A DNA stretch of 64,000 bases, taken from assembly GCA_030151725.1 (NCBI GenBank), contig JASLDD010000290.1, positions 25,469 to 89,468 of the forward strand, read 5' to 3'. This document shows, one piece after another, positions 8,116 through 17,265 of this stretch. The notes below the pieces were generated by a model, which searched no databases, had not been told where the DNA came from, and worked only from the letters and a program-made list of their open reading frames with translations. Position numbers and translations under genes: made by a program. The stretch comes from Solirubrobacteraceae bacterium. Its GTDB lineage: Bacteria; Actinomycetota; Thermoleophilia; Solirubrobacterales; Solirubrobacteraceae. Within the stretch, counting starts at the first letter, position 1; each line of letters starts with the position of its first letter.

Positions 8116-10208
8116 TGCACGAGCTCCAGTTTGTAGTTGCCAAGCGATGTGACGTGGGCATCCCAGCCGGGATAGACGACGATCGTGGTCTCGGGCTCGA
8201 TCACGAGCGCGGGGCCGGCGATGCGCGAGCCCGCTGAGAGCTGCTCGCCGAGATGCACCGGGATCTCGACCTCACCGAGCTCGGGGAAGTAGGCGGGGCG
8301 CGGCTGTGGCGCGGGGGCCGCGGCGCCGGCCGGCTCGCGCTTGACGCCGAGGGGCGGCTTGGCGGTGCTGGCCACGACGCGGCCCTTCCACTGGCTCATC
8401 TCGATCTTCTGCCCGGGCTCGCGCACGGCGAAGATGCGCTCGTGAGCGTCGTGAAAGCTCTCGATCAGGCGCTCGAGTGCGGCGTTGTCCTGCACGCCGT
8501 CGCCCTCCAGGGGAATCGAGAGGTCCCACACCTGATAGGCGTAGCGCGCCTCCACGTAGTAGCGCCGCTGCGTGTCGCCGGCGATCCCCTCGGGAAGCTT
8601 GGCCTCGAATGCGGCGAGGCGCTCGGCGAGCTCCTCGAGTGTGCGCTTGACCCCGTCGAAGTCGAAGTCCAGGGAGTTGCTGACGTGCGGCAAGGTCACC
8701 TCGCGCACGATGTCGGAGTGCTGCCCGCCAAACGCGGACAGAACACCGGCGGCGCGGGGGATAAGCACCTCACGGCATCCAAGCTCGGAGGCGATCGGCA
8801 GGATGGTCAGCCCGGCTGCGCCTCCGCCTGCCACGAGCGTGCTGTCGCGGGGATCGACGCCCTCGTTGACGGTCAGCTCGTGGATCGCGGCGATCATGCG
8901 CTCGTTGGCGATCGAGAGCACGGCGTGGGCTGCCTCTCGCGAGTCGATCCCGAGCGCCGCCGCGAGCTCGCCCAGAGCGGTCTCGGCCGCTTGGGTGTCG
9001 AGCTTCATGGCCCCACCGAGGAAGCGGTGGGGGTCGACATAGCCGAGCACCAGGGCCGCGTCGGTTACCGTCGGGCGAGTGCCTCCGCGCCCGTAGCAGG
9101 CCGGACCGGGGTCCGCGCGGGCGCTCTCGGGTCCCACGCGCAGGAGACCTCCGGGATCGACCCAGGCGATCGAGCCGCCGCCGGCGCCGATGCTGCGCAC
9201 GTCCACCGAGGAGAGTCCTGTGAGATGCCCGGCAAAGGGCTCCCCCAGCCACGTCTCGCTGGTGAAGACCAGCTCGCTGTCGCGCACGAGGCTCACGTCG
9301 AAGCTGGTGCCGCCGGTGTCGCACACGATCACATCGCCCGAGCCGGTCTCTGCACCGGACACCGCGCGCGCCGCCACAGGCGCCAGCGAGGGACCGGAGC
9401 GCACCGACCAGAGCGGACTCGAGATCAGCTCGGACATCGGGACCACACCGCCGGCGGAGCTGGCTGCGAGAAGCTCGCCCGCGAAGCCCTCATCGCGCAG
9501 GCCGCTTGCGATCTCGGGCAGGTGGCGCTGCATGAGCGGCTTCAGCGATGCGTCGATCGAGGTGCCCGACGCGCGCCTGTACTCGCGCACGATCGGGTTG
9601 ATCTGGTGCGAGAGCGAGTACGGCACCCCTGGTAGCTCCTGCTCGATCAGCTTGCCCAGCGCGAGCTCGTGGGCCGGGTTGGCGGTGGACCACAGCAGGC
9701 ACACCGACACTGCTTGCACCTCCAGGGCCAGCGCCTGCGCGAGTTGCATGCGTGCGCCCCGCTCGTCGAGCGCCTTCAGCACCCCGCCGTCGGCATCGAT
9801 CCGCTCGGGTATCTCGAAGGTCAGTCGCCGTGGCACGTAGGGGGCAGGAAACTGGCGCGTGTAGTCATACGGACGCAGCGAGCCGCCCTCGCGTCGCACG
9901 AGGATGTCGGGGAAGCCCTCCGTGCACAGGAAGGCCGTGCGCGCAGTCGTCCCCTCGAGGATCGCGTTGGTGGCCTGGGTGGTGCTGAAGATGAAGAGGC
10001 TCGCGCGACCGAGCAGGGCGGTGAGCGGTTCGGAGAGCTGCTCGGCGGCGCGCTCGAGTGCGGCGTGCAGGCCGCCGAAGAGGTGGCCCGGCTGGGTCAG
10101 GGCCTTGGCGACGGTGAGCCGTCCGCGCCCGTCGCTTACGACCACGTCGGTGAACGTGCCGCCGATGTCGCATGTGATGCGGGCGTTCGTGTGGTCGTCC
10201 TCGCTCAC
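8112..10208 (-). CDS. hyuA: Hydantoinase A/oxoprolinase subunit 1 (HyuA-type)
   Basis: A 698-residue HyuA-family ATPase subunit with an actin/ASKHA-like fold. It phosphorylates the amide so that it can be opened together with HyuB. Seen: N-terminal CDIGGTFTDVVVSD (phosphate 1), TTQATNAILEG, a second phosphate loop CDTGGTSFDVSLV near the middle, GAGGGSIAWVDPGGLLRVGP, DPGPACYGRGG and the C-terminal hydantoinase domain. The GTG start overlaps the RidA2 stop, and its stop overlaps hyuB1. It is paralogous to the HyuA at 11559-13664, with closely similar motifs throughout. Confidence 0.93.
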   Translation of the reverse strand: MSEDDHTNARITCDIGGTFTDVVVSDGRGRLTVAKALTQPGHLFGGLHAALERAAEQLSEPLTALLGRASLFIFSTTQATNAILEGTTARTAFLCTEGFPDILVRREGGSLRPYDYTRQFPAPYVPRRLTFEIPERIDADGGVLKALDERGARMQLAQALALEVQAVSVCLLWSTANPAHELALGKLIEQELPGVPYSLSHQINPIVREYRRASGTSIDASLKPLMQRHLPEIASGLRDEGFAGELLAASSAGGVVPMSELISSPLWSVRSGPSLAPVAARAVSGAETGSGDVIVCDTGGTSFDVSLVRDSELVFTSETWLGEPFAGHLTGLSSVDVRSIGAGGGSIAWVDPGGLLRVGPESARADPGPACYGRGGTRPTVTDAALVLGYVDPHRFLGGAMKLDTQAAETALGELAAALGIDSREAAHAVLSIANERMIAAIHELTVNEGVDPRDSTLVAGGGAAGLTILPIASELGCREVLIPRAAGVLSAFGGQHSDIVREVTLPHVSNSLDFDFDGVKRTLEELAERLAAFEAKLPEGIAGDTQRRYYVEARYAYQVWDLSIPLEGDGVQDNAALERLIESFHDAHERIFAVREPGQKIEMSQWKGRVVASTAKPPLGVKREPAGAAAPAPQPRPAYFPELGEVEIPVHLGEQLSAGSRIAGPALVIEPETTIVVYPGWDAHVTSLGNYKLELVQ

Positions 10209-10588
10209 GCGTCGGGTACGAATGCGACGGCGTCGATCTCGATCTGTGCACCGACCATCAGTCCGGCGACCTGAACGGTGGCGCTTGCCGGCAACTGCTC
10301 GCCGAAGCGCCGCGCTCGCTCGCTCGCGTAGTCGGGGTATTCATCCAGGGAGGTCACGAAGGCGTTGATCTTGACCACGTGCGACATGTCGGCGCCGGCT
10401 TCCTGGAGCGTGCGTTCGATGTTGTCGAAGGTGGCCTTGGCCTCGTCGCCCATGCCTCCCGAGACGACCTTGCCGTCGGCGCCGAAGCCGACGTTTCCCG
10501 CCACGTGGATCAGCCGTCCGGGACCCACTGCGGTGACGGCGTCGCTGAAGCCGGATGCGGGGTTGGTGGTGAGGCGCTCGATGCTCAT
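10205..10588 (-). CDS. RidA/YjgF family protein 2
   Basis: A 127-residue RidA-superfamily protein, the same length as RidA 1 (3691-4074). It contains RLIHVAGNVGFGADGKVVSG, a MSHVVKINAFVTSLDEYPDY stretch and SATVQVAGLMVGAQIEIDAV. As in RidA 1, the catalytic-arginine motif reads ASATVQV, which points to a divergent subgroup. An AAAGGAA ribosome site lies upstream of the ATG. It is first in the operon with hyuA1 and hyuB1, overlapping hyuA1 by 4 bp. This links imine/enamine handling directly to the amidohydrolase. Confidence 0.9.
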   Translation of the reverse strand: MSIERLTTNPASGFSDAVTAVGPGRLIHVAGNVGFGADGKVVSGGMGDEAKATFDNIERTLQEAGADMSHVVKINAFVTSLDEYPDYASERARRFGEQLPASATVQVAGLMVGAQIEIDAVAFVPDA

Positions 10589-10621
10589 CTGGGTCAGTTT
10601 CCTTTCAGACGGACAGCTATT

Positions 10622-10643
10622 GCAAACCGATCACGCGATATGC
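10622..10643. promoter_or_regulatory. Operator site D of the island
   Basis: On the minus strand the first 20 bases read GCATATCGCGTGATCGGTTT, 34-55 bp upstream of the RidA2 start. The 22-base site matches site G (21423-21444) at 18 of 22 positions. It lies in the divergent region shared with the TetR gene. Confidence 0.6.
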
Positions 10644-10716
10644 GACTATAGGCGTGCGAACGGAGCTGCGCAAGCAGTGCGTAGAGATTCCGTGTTAGCC
10701 CTCTAATTCGAGAGCG

Positions 10717-10750
10717 ATACGCCATCCCAACCATTAGCATCATGGCGTAT
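10717..10750. promoter_or_regulatory. 9-bp inverted repeat upstream of the TetR gene
   Basis: ATACGCCAT at 10717-10725 and its exact complement ATGGCGTAT at 10742-10750 are separated by 16 bp. It lies 70-100 bp upstream of the TetR start, in the divergent promoter region with RidA2. It could be a regulator site distinct from the ATAYCGRYC family; this is inferred from symmetry only. Confidence 0.35.
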
Positions 10751-10818
10751 TGCCTCAGAGCCGCCATGGTTCGGCGGGCAGACAAGCCCGGTAAGGATTT
10801 TTGACTGGAGGAAACGCG

Positions 10819-11445
10819 GTGCCAAAGCTCGGAATGGGACCGATCAGAAGGGAGCAGATCTGTCGCGCTGCCGCTGCGGTGATCGCGCGAGAGGGATTTG
10901 CCGGCTCGACCATGCGGATGGTGGCCGACGAGGCCGGTGTGAGCACGGGAATGCTCAACCACTACTTCGTCAATCGCCAGGACCTGCTCACTCAAGCACT
11001 CGTGTACGTCTCAGAGCGCACGCAGGAGAGCTATCGCAAGTCGATCGAGGGCATCCCAGCGGGCATCGGTCGCCTGACGGCCCTGCTCGACTACGCGCTG
11101 GCGGAGGACGGGGAGATGACGGAGACGTGGCGTGTGTGGATCAACGCCTACGGGGAGGCCGTGCGCCTTCCCGAGCTGCGTCACACGATCGAGGCACGGC
11201 TGACGAGCTGGTACGAGATCATCGACATGGCGCTCGAGGGCATAGCGCCGGCGGACAAGCCGGGCTCGATCCCTTGGAGCTGGCGCTTCGATGCGGTGCT
11301 CAACGGGCTTGCGATCCAGGCGCTCACCTCGGAGGCCAAGCTCGACGGGCGCCAGATTCGCGACGAGGTCATCCGCACGCTGTTCCCCGAGCTTGCGCCA
11401 AAGCGCAAAGCGCGGGCGCGCGCCGGCGTTCCGGTCGGCGGCTGA
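10819..11445 (+). CDS. TetR-family transcriptional regulator
   Basis: A 208-residue TetR/AcrR regulator. The N-terminal HTH spans residues of about 12-60 (CRAAAAVIAREGFAGSTMRM, then VADEAGVSTGMLNHYFVNRQ), followed by an all-helical ligand-binding domain. The C-terminal half resembles BetI-type C-terminal domains (LDYALAEDGEMTETWRVWIN). The GTG at 10819 is preferred because a TGGAGG ribosome site lies 8-13 bases upstream; the in-frame TTG at 10801 lies before that site. It sits between the two HyuAB operons, divergent from one and in line with the other, making it a strong candidate for the island's operator-binding protein. Confidence 0.92.
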   Translation: MPKLGMGPIRREQICRAAAAVIAREGFAGSTMRMVADEAGVSTGMLNHYFVNRQDLLTQALVYVSERTQESYRKSIEGIPAGIGRLTALLDYALAEDGEMTETWRVWINAYGEAVRLPELRHTIEARLTSWYEIIDMALEGIAPADKPGSIPWSWRFDAVLNGLAIQALTSEAKLDGRQIRDEVIRTLFPELAPKRKARARAGVPVGG

Positions 11446-11478
11446 GCCTTGTATCACCAGCTGACCGCTGGTACGTTT

Positions 11479-11508
11479 TATCGGTCCATGGACCGAGATA
11501 TCGAACGC
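11479..11508. promoter_or_regulatory. Operator site B of the island (palindromic)
   Basis: The core TATCGGTCCATGGACCGAGA is a near-perfect palindrome (TCGGTCCA/TGGACCGA), followed by TATCGAACGC. It lies 51-80 bp upstream of the hyuA2 start. It is the most symmetric member of the operator family, as expected for a dimeric TetR-type binding site. Confidence 0.65.
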
Positions 11509-11558
11509 ACTTCATTCACTGCTGGGTGTGAAGCGATGCGGGCGGTCGGTGGGTAGGG

Positions 11559-13664
11559 GTGCGTCTCGCTGCGGACACGGGTGGGACATTCACCGACCTG
11601 GTGGTCGAGCGGGACGAGTCGGTACGGCTGTACAAGGCATCCACCACGCCGCACGATCCAGCTGCGGGCATCCTCGATGCAGTGACTTTGGCGGCTGCGG
11701 ACGCGGGGCGCTCGCGGGAGAGCTTCCTGGCCGAGGTCGAGGTCTTCATCCACGGCACCACGCGCGCGATCAACGCGATCCTCACGGAGACGACGGCGCG
11801 CACGGCGCTGTTGGCCACGCGCGGGCACCCCGACATGCTGCTGCTGCGCGAGGGCGGCAGGACCGATGCGTTCAACTGGAGCTACGGCTACCCCGACCCC
11901 TACATCCCGCGAGCGCTGACGTTCGAGGTCGATGAGCGGATCGGCAGCCAGGGCGAGGTCGTGCGTCCGCTGCAGGAGGACTCGAGCGTGGCGGTGCTCG
12001 CTCGCCTTGCGGAGCTGGAGGTGGAGTCGGTGGCGGTGTGCCTTTTGTGGTCGATTGCCAATCCCGCCCACGAGCTGGCGTTGAGCGAGCTGGTCGAGCG
12101 CCACCTACCGGGTGTCCCGTACACGCTCTCGCATGCGCTCAACCCAACGCTGCGCGAGTACAGGCGCGCATCGTGCGCAGCAATCGATGCGTCGCTGAAG
12201 CCGCTGATGACGAGCTACCTGCGCGGCCTCGAGGATCGGCTGCGCGCGTCGGGCTTCGGTGGGCGCCTGCTGATGGTGACCTCTAGCGGCGGGGTGGTCG
12301 ACGCCGTGGACATGGCTGCCGCGCCGATCCACTCGGTCAACTCGGGTCCGGCGATGGCGCCGATCGCCGGACGCCATTACGCGGCGCTGGACGGCATGAG
12401 CGAGGACGCGGTGGTGGCGGACACGGGCGGCACGAGCTACGACGTGGCCCTGGTACGCCGCGGACGCATCCCGGTCACGCGCGAGACGTGGCTGGGCCTG
12501 GAGTACGAGGGGCACATCACGGGCTTCCCGGCGGTGGACGTGCGCAGCGTGGGCGCGGGCGGCGGCTCGATCGCTTGGATCGACTCGGGCGGGCTGCTGC
12601 ACGTGGGACCCCAGAGCGCGGCAGCCGACCCGGGTCCTGTCTGCTATTCGCGTGGCGGCATCGAGCCGACGGTGACGGACGCGGCGGTGGTGCTCGGCTA
12701 CATCGACCCGGACTACTTCCTGGGCGGCACGATGGTGCTCGACGCAGCTGCATCCGAGCGCGCGGTCACGGAGCGCGTGGGAGTCCCGCTCGGGCTGAGC
12801 GCTCAGGAGGCGGCGGCGGCGATCATGGCTGTCGCGACGGAGCGCATGATCCAGTCGATCGAGGAGATCACGGTCAACCAGGGCGTTGATCCGCGCACGG
12901 CGGTCTTGATCGGCGGCGGCGGGGCGGCTGGACTGAACGCGGTGGCGATCGCGCGTCGGCTTGGCTCGCCACGTGTGGTGACCCCACAGGCGGGCGCCGT
13001 GCTGAGTGCGCGCGGAGCGCTGATGTCGGACCTGGTGAGCGAATATGCCGCTGCGTTCTTCACCGGCTCGGACTCCTTCGATCACGCGCGCGCGGGCGAG
13101 TTGCTGGAGCAGCTGCGCGGTCGCTGCATGGACTTCGCGGAGCGTTCGGGCGTGGGGGCGGAGCCCATGATCGAGTACATCGCCGAGGCGCGCTACCGCC
13201 ATCAGGTGTGGCAGCTCGACACGCTGCTGCAGGCGGGGCTCGAGACCCCCGAGGGGCTCGCGCGGCTGGTCGAGGACTTCCACTCGGTCCACGAGGAGGT
13301 GTATGCGGTGCGCGACGAGCGCGCGACGATCGAGGTGGTCAACCTGCGCGCGCGGGTCACGTGCCCGCTCGGCGGCGGCGTGGCGGACACGGTTGCGCGG
13401 GAGCCCGAGGACGGCGGGTCGCCGGCGAGTCGCACTGTCTTCTTCAGCGACGTGGGCGCTGTGGAGGCCACGATCTGCCGCCTGGAGGCGATGGCGCCGG
13501 GCACACGGCTGTCGGGTCCGGCGATCGTGGAGTCCTCGTTCACGACGATCGTGGTGAACCCGAATGCAAGCGCCGAACGGGCTGCGAGCGGAAGCCTCGT
13601 GATCGAGCCGCAGGTGGGCGAGCCGGCGCGCTCGGGCGCGGGAACGTCTGAGGCGGTGAGCTGA
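11559..13664 (+). CDS. hyuA: Hydantoinase A/oxoprolinase subunit 2 (HyuA-type)
   Basis: A 701-residue HyuA-family ATP-binding subunit, paralogous to the one at 8112-10208. It starts directly in the first phosphate motif (RLAADTGGTFTDLVVERDES), then TTRAINAILTETTARTALLA, the second nucleotide motif ADTGGTSYDVALV, GAGGGSIAWIDSGGLLHVGP and DPGPVCYSRGG. The GTG at 11559 has GGGTAGG just upstream and matches the family N-terminus. It overlaps hyuB2 by one base. Having two different HyuAB pairs suggests two consecutive amide-opening steps or two substrates. Confidence 0.92.
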   Translation: MRLAADTGGTFTDLVVERDESVRLYKASTTPHDPAAGILDAVTLAAADAGRSRESFLAEVEVFIHGTTRAINAILTETTARTALLATRGHPDMLLLREGGRTDAFNWSYGYPDPYIPRALTFEVDERIGSQGEVVRPLQEDSSVAVLARLAELEVESVAVCLLWSIANPAHELALSELVERHLPGVPYTLSHALNPTLREYRRASCAAIDASLKPLMTSYLRGLEDRLRASGFGGRLLMVTSSGGVVDAVDMAAAPIHSVNSGPAMAPIAGRHYAALDGMSEDAVVADTGGTSYDVALVRRGRIPVTRETWLGLEYEGHITGFPAVDVRSVGAGGGSIAWIDSGGLLHVGPQSAAADPGPVCYSRGGIEPTVTDAAVVLGYIDPDYFLGGTMVLDAAASERAVTERVGVPLGLSAQEAAAAIMAVATERMIQSIEEITVNQGVDPRTAVLIGGGGAAGLNAVAIARRLGSPRVVTPQAGAVLSARGALMSDLVSEYAAAFFTGSDSFDHARAGELLEQLRGRCMDFAERSGVGAEPMIEYIAEARYRHQVWQLDTLLQAGLETPEGLARLVEDFHSVHEEVYAVRDERATIEVVNLRARVTCPLGGGVADTVAREPEDGGSPASRTVFFSDVGAVEATICRLEAMAPGTRLSGPAIVESSFTTIVVNPNASAERAASGSLVIEPQVGEPARSGAGTSEAVS

Positions 13665-15541
13665 TGGGCGAGGAGCGAGCAGCCCGTGACGTGGTGGCGC
13701 TGGCGGTGATGACCAACCGCATGGAAGGCGTGGTGCGCAAGATGACGAACACGCTGTTTCGCACAGCGCGCTCGACGCTGCTGAACACCGCTCGCGACTT
13801 CTCCTGCTGTGTGGTCACGGCCGATCACGAGCTGCTGGTGATGGCGGAGTCGCTGCCGATCCACGTGATGTGCGGACCGGACCTGATGAGCCGCTGGCTC
13901 GCGCAGTACCACCCGAACCCGCGCCGGGGCGATGCCTTCCTGCACAACTCGCCCTACCACGGCAACTCGCACGCGGGCGATCACTGCGTGCTGATCCCGG
14001 TGCTCGACGACGAGGGCCGCCACCGCGCCACGGCGGTCGTGAAGGCGCACATGGCCGACATCGGCAATGCCGAACCGACGACCATGACGGCCACCGCCCG
14101 CGACGTGTACGAGGAGGGGGCGCTGATCTTCAACTGCGTGAAGGTCCAGGAAGACTATCGGGACGTGGAGGACGTGATCCGCATGTGCCAGACGCGGATC
14201 CGTGTGCCGGAGGACTGGTACGGCGACTACATGGGGATGATCGGCGCCGCGCGGGTGGGCGAGCGCGAGCTTCAGAAGGTCGGCGAACAGGTCGGCTGGG
14301 ACGTCTTCGACGGCTATGTGAGGGACTGGCTGGACTACAGCGAGGAGCGCATCCGCGCGACGATCAGATCGCTTCCGGCGGGAAGGCTCATGGGCCATGA
14401 CCTGCACGACTCCGTACCCCTACCCGGAGTGGCGGAGGGAGTGCAGATGGAGGTGACGGTCGAGGTGGACCCGGAGGCGGCGGAGATCGAGATCGACCTG
14501 CGCAACAACCCCGACTGCCTGCCATGTGGGCTGAATCTCACAGAGTCCACATCCACGACCTCGGCGCTGATCGGGGTGTTCAACTCGATCGACCACACGG
14601 TGCCGCGCAACTCGGGCAGTGCCCGGGCGATCAAGGTGCTGCTGCGCGAGAACTGCTGCGTGGGCATCCCCGTGCACCCGGCGAGCTGCTCACTGGCCAC
14701 GACCGGCTTGGCGGAGCGTCTGGGGGGGATCGTGCAGCGTACGCTGGCCGAGTTCAAGGACGGCATGGGCATGGCCTCACCGGGGCCGGAGTGCCCGCCG
14801 GCGACAGCCAGCCTGGTGGGGACCGACCCCCGCCACGGCGATGCGCCGTTCGTGGACATGATGATCCTCGGCAACTCGGGCGGGGCGGCTCACGCGCATG
14901 GCGACGGGTGGCTGACGAACGGTGAGACGAGCGACGGTGGCTCGATGATGCGCGACTCGACCGAGGTGCTCGAGCTGCTGCGCCCGATTCGCGTGTGGGC
15001 GGACAAGATCGTGCCCAACACGGGCGGCGACGGGCGCTTCCGCGGCGCTCCTTCGCTGTATGTGGAGTACGGGCCCGTGGACACGGAGCTGGGGGTGCAC
15101 TATGCGGCCGACGGCACCGTCAACCCCGCGCTGGGGGTGCGGGGAGGCGAGCCGGGAGCGCTGCTGCGCCCGATGATGCGCCGGGCGGACGGCCAGGTCG
15201 TGAAGCTCGATCCGTGGGGACAGGTGATCCTCAAGCCGGGCGAGACGATCATCTCGATCTCATCGGCCGGCGGCGGCTACGGGCCGCCGGTGGAGCGCGA
15301 CCCCGAGCACGTGCGCCACGACGTTGTCGAGGGCTGGATCACGGCCGAGCGCGCGCAGGGTGTGTATGGAGTGGCCCTGGCAGCTGATGGGAATGTCGAT
15401 GAGCAGGCTACGGCGGCCCTCAGGGCGCAGATGAGCGATGGCGATGCTGCTGGGTCCCCGCCACAGGCGGTCGAGGATGACTCGGTCTTGGCGCAGGTGG
15501 AGCCGGGAGTGCGCCTCTGGCCGACGATGGGCGAGGCCTAG
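13664..15541 (+). CDS. hyuB: Hydantoinase B/oxoprolinase subunit 2 (HyuB-type)
   Basis: A 625-residue HyuB-family subunit, partner of the adjacent HyuA. It shares the landmarks of HyuB1: RKMTNTLFRTARSTLLNTAR, DFSCCVVTADHELLVMAESL, AFLHNSPYHGNSHAGDHCVL, HMADIGNAEPTTMT and GGGYGPPVERDPEHV. It has a short acidic C-terminal extension beyond the last conserved block that HyuB1 lacks. Its ATG overlaps the last base of the hyuA2 stop (TGATG), so translation is coupled. The next gene starts 44 bp downstream. Confidence 0.92.
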   Translation: MGEERAARDVVALAVMTNRMEGVVRKMTNTLFRTARSTLLNTARDFSCCVVTADHELLVMAESLPIHVMCGPDLMSRWLAQYHPNPRRGDAFLHNSPYHGNSHAGDHCVLIPVLDDEGRHRATAVVKAHMADIGNAEPTTMTATARDVYEEGALIFNCVKVQEDYRDVEDVIRMCQTRIRVPEDWYGDYMGMIGAARVGERELQKVGEQVGWDVFDGYVRDWLDYSEERIRATIRSLPAGRLMGHDLHDSVPLPGVAEGVQMEVTVEVDPEAAEIEIDLRNNPDCLPCGLNLTESTSTTSALIGVFNSIDHTVPRNSGSARAIKVLLRENCCVGIPVHPASCSLATTGLAERLGGIVQRTLAEFKDGMGMASPGPECPPATASLVGTDPRHGDAPFVDMMILGNSGGAAHAHGDGWLTNGETSDGGSMMRDSTEVLELLRPIRVWADKIVPNTGGDGRFRGAPSLYVEYGPVDTELGVHYAADGTVNPALGVRGGEPGALLRPMMRRADGQVVKLDPWGQVILKPGETIISISSAGGGYGPPVERDPEHVRHDVVEGWITAERAQGVYGVALAADGNVDEQATAALRAQMSDGDAAGSPPQAVEDDSVLAQVEPGVRLWPTMGEA

Positions 15542-15585
15542 TCAGAACACAAAGCGCGATTCGCACGGGCGGGATCCGGCGTGGG

Positions 15586-16059
15586 ATGATTCCCGCAGTG
15601 CAGGCCGCCGAGATCTATGCGCGCGTAAGCCCGAAGCTCGCCCACCGGCCGGGGTCGGTGATGCCGACACGTGTTCACGCATGGCTGTTGTCCCGCTCTC
15701 GGGGGCGGATAGGCAAGACGCTGTTCGGCACGCCGCTGCTGGTGTTGAGAACGGTGGGACGCAAGAGCGGGCGTGTACGCGAGTCGCCTTTGCTGTTCGT
15801 GGAGCATGGCGAGGGCTTTGCGATCGTCGCCGCCAATGCAGCCTCGCATCGACCGCCCGCCTGGTGGCTCAATCTCCAGGCTCACGTGGACTGCGAGGCA
15901 TTCGTGTCGAGGCGGTGGCGGCCTTTGCGGGCCCGCGAGGCGACACCGGCGGAGGCTTTGGAGCTTTGGCCGCGACTCGATACGGCCTACGTGGGGTTCG
16001 AGCACTACCGGGAGGTTGCTACCCGCGAGCTGCCAGTGGTGCTGCTGGAGCCGCGCTGA
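15586..16059 (+). CDS. F420-dependent nitroreductase family (Ddn/DUF385-type) protein
   Basis: A 157-residue split-beta-barrel protein of the deazaflavin-dependent nitroreductase family. The central GRKSGRVRESPLLFVEHGEG and FAIVAANAASHRPPAWWLNL contain the family's glycine/lysine and ASHxxPPxWWxNL signatures for F420 binding. Such proteins reduce quinones or other electrophiles with F420H2; F420 use supports an actinobacterial host. The start could be the ATG at 15586 or the GTG at 15598. It follows hyuB2 by 44 bp and may be read through from it, but its role in the island is unknown. Confidence 0.85.
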   Translation: MIPAVQAAEIYARVSPKLAHRPGSVMPTRVHAWLLSRSRGRIGKTLFGTPLLVLRTVGRKSGRVRESPLLFVEHGEGFAIVAANAASHRPPAWWLNLQAHVDCEAFVSRRWRPLRAREATPAEALELWPRLDTAYVGFEHYREVATRELPVVLLEPR

Positions 16060-16068
16060 GCGACGGGG

Positions 16069-16155
16069 ACTGTTATTCACTCGGCCGATGCTGTATGACC
16101 ATAGCTATACAGCCACCGGGGAGAGACATATAGCCATCACACCACCCGCAGCCCT
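16069..16155. repeat. Degenerate copy of a hairpin repeat (family at 58468 and 61959)
   Basis: This region between convergent genes resembles 58456-58490: TATT.CACTCGGC.GA.TGCTGTAT is shared. Here GCTGTAT and ATACAGC form a perfect 7-bp stem around GACCATAGCT. A further TATAGCCAT followed by CACACC resembles the conserved loop of the other copies with its end inverted. The remaining bases up to the next gene show no coding signal. Confidence 0.4.
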
Positions 16156-16221
16156 TCGCCCCGCGACCAGCCCCGGCTCAGCCTCTGCCAACACCGCTGC
16201 TACCAACCCGGCGGGTCGCTG

Positions 16222-17265
16222 TCACCTAACAGACAGCTCGCCTGGGAAATGACACGCCACCTGATGCCCGGCGGCCGGTTCGGTGATGGGTGGGCGCTCG
16301 CTGCGGCAGATGTCCTTTCCGCGTCCCACGGGGCAGCGTGGCTCGAAGGGGCAGCCGGGAGGACGCTCGACAACTGAGCCCACTTCGCCGATCGGCGGCG
16401 GGCGCTGAGCGCGACGTGCGCGACCGCCGGCGAGGGGCACGGGGACGGCGCTGAGCAGGGAGACCGAGTAGGGGTGCAGGGGATTGCTGAACAGCGCACC
16501 GCGGTCGGCGACCTCCATGACCTGGCCCAGGTAGAGGACGGCGACGCGGTCGCAGAAGTACTCAGCGACGGCGAGGTCGTGGCTGATGAACACGTAGGTG
16601 AGGCCGAGCTGCCCCTGAAGCTCGCGCAGCAGGTTCAGCACCTGGGCTTGCACGGAGACGTCGAGCGCGGAGATGGGCTCATCGAGGATGACCACCTCGG
16701 GTCGCAGGACGAAGGCGCGGGCGATGCCGATGCGCTGGCGCTGACCGCCGGAGAAGGCGTGCGGGCGCCGGCCGGCCTGCTCGGCGGTGAGCCCGACATC
16801 GGCGAGCATCTGGACGGCCGCCTCGCGGCGCTCGGCCTGCGAGCCGATGTTGTGGATGTCGAGCGGCTCTTCGACGATCGAGGAGGCGGTCATGCGGGGG
16901 TCGAGCGAGGCGAAGGGGTCCTGGAAGACGAACTGCATGCGCCGGCGCAGCGCGCGCAGCTCGTCGCGGTCGAGCGTGGTGAGGTCGACGCCGTCGAACA
17001 GAACGCGCCCGGCGCTCAGCTCGAGCAGGCGCAGCAGGCAGCGCGCGAGCGTGGACTTCCCGCAGCCCGACTCACCCACCAGGCCAAAGCTCTCGCCGCG
17101 ATTGACAGTGAGGGAGATGTCATCGAGCACCGTCACCGAATGCTTGCGTCCGAGCCGGTCCCCGCCGCGCACGTCAAAGGCCTTTGACAGGTGCTCGGCC
17201 TGCAGGATCGGCTGAGGCCCGGGCTGCGGGGCGCCGGGGGTGGGGTCGGCCTCGATCGCGCTCAC
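16222..17265 (-). CDS. Peptide/opine-type ABC transporter ATP-binding protein (DppF-like)
   Basis: A 347-residue ATPase of a family-5 (Dpp/Opp) importer. It has Walker [19 protein letters not shown], a Q-loop ([18 protein letters not shown]), the signature [15 protein letters not shown], Walker [13 protein letters not shown], the switch histidine in [11 protein letters not shown], and the C-terminal oligopeptide-type extension with clustered cysteines ([19 protein letters not shown]). The GTG at 17265 overlaps the stop of the preceding ATPase gene by 4 bp. It is the last gene of a four-gene operon transcribed from site E. Confidence 0.92.
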   Translation of the reverse strand: MSAIEADPTPGAPQPGPQPILQAEHLSKAFDVRGGDRLGRKHSVTVLDDISLTVNRGESFGLVGESGCGKSTLARCLLRLLELSAGRVLFDGVDLTTLDRDELRALRRRMQFVFQDPFASLDPRMTASSIVEEPLDIHNIGSQAERREAAVQMLADVGLTAEQAGRRPHAFSGGQRQRIGIARAFVLRPEVVILDEPISALDVSVQAQVLNLLRELQGQLGLTYVFISHDLAVAEYFCDRVAVLYLGQVMEVADRGALFSNPLHPYSVSLLSAVPVPLAGGRARRAQRPPPIGEVGSVVERPPGCPFEPRCPVGRGKDICRSERPPITEPAAGHQVACHFPGELSVR

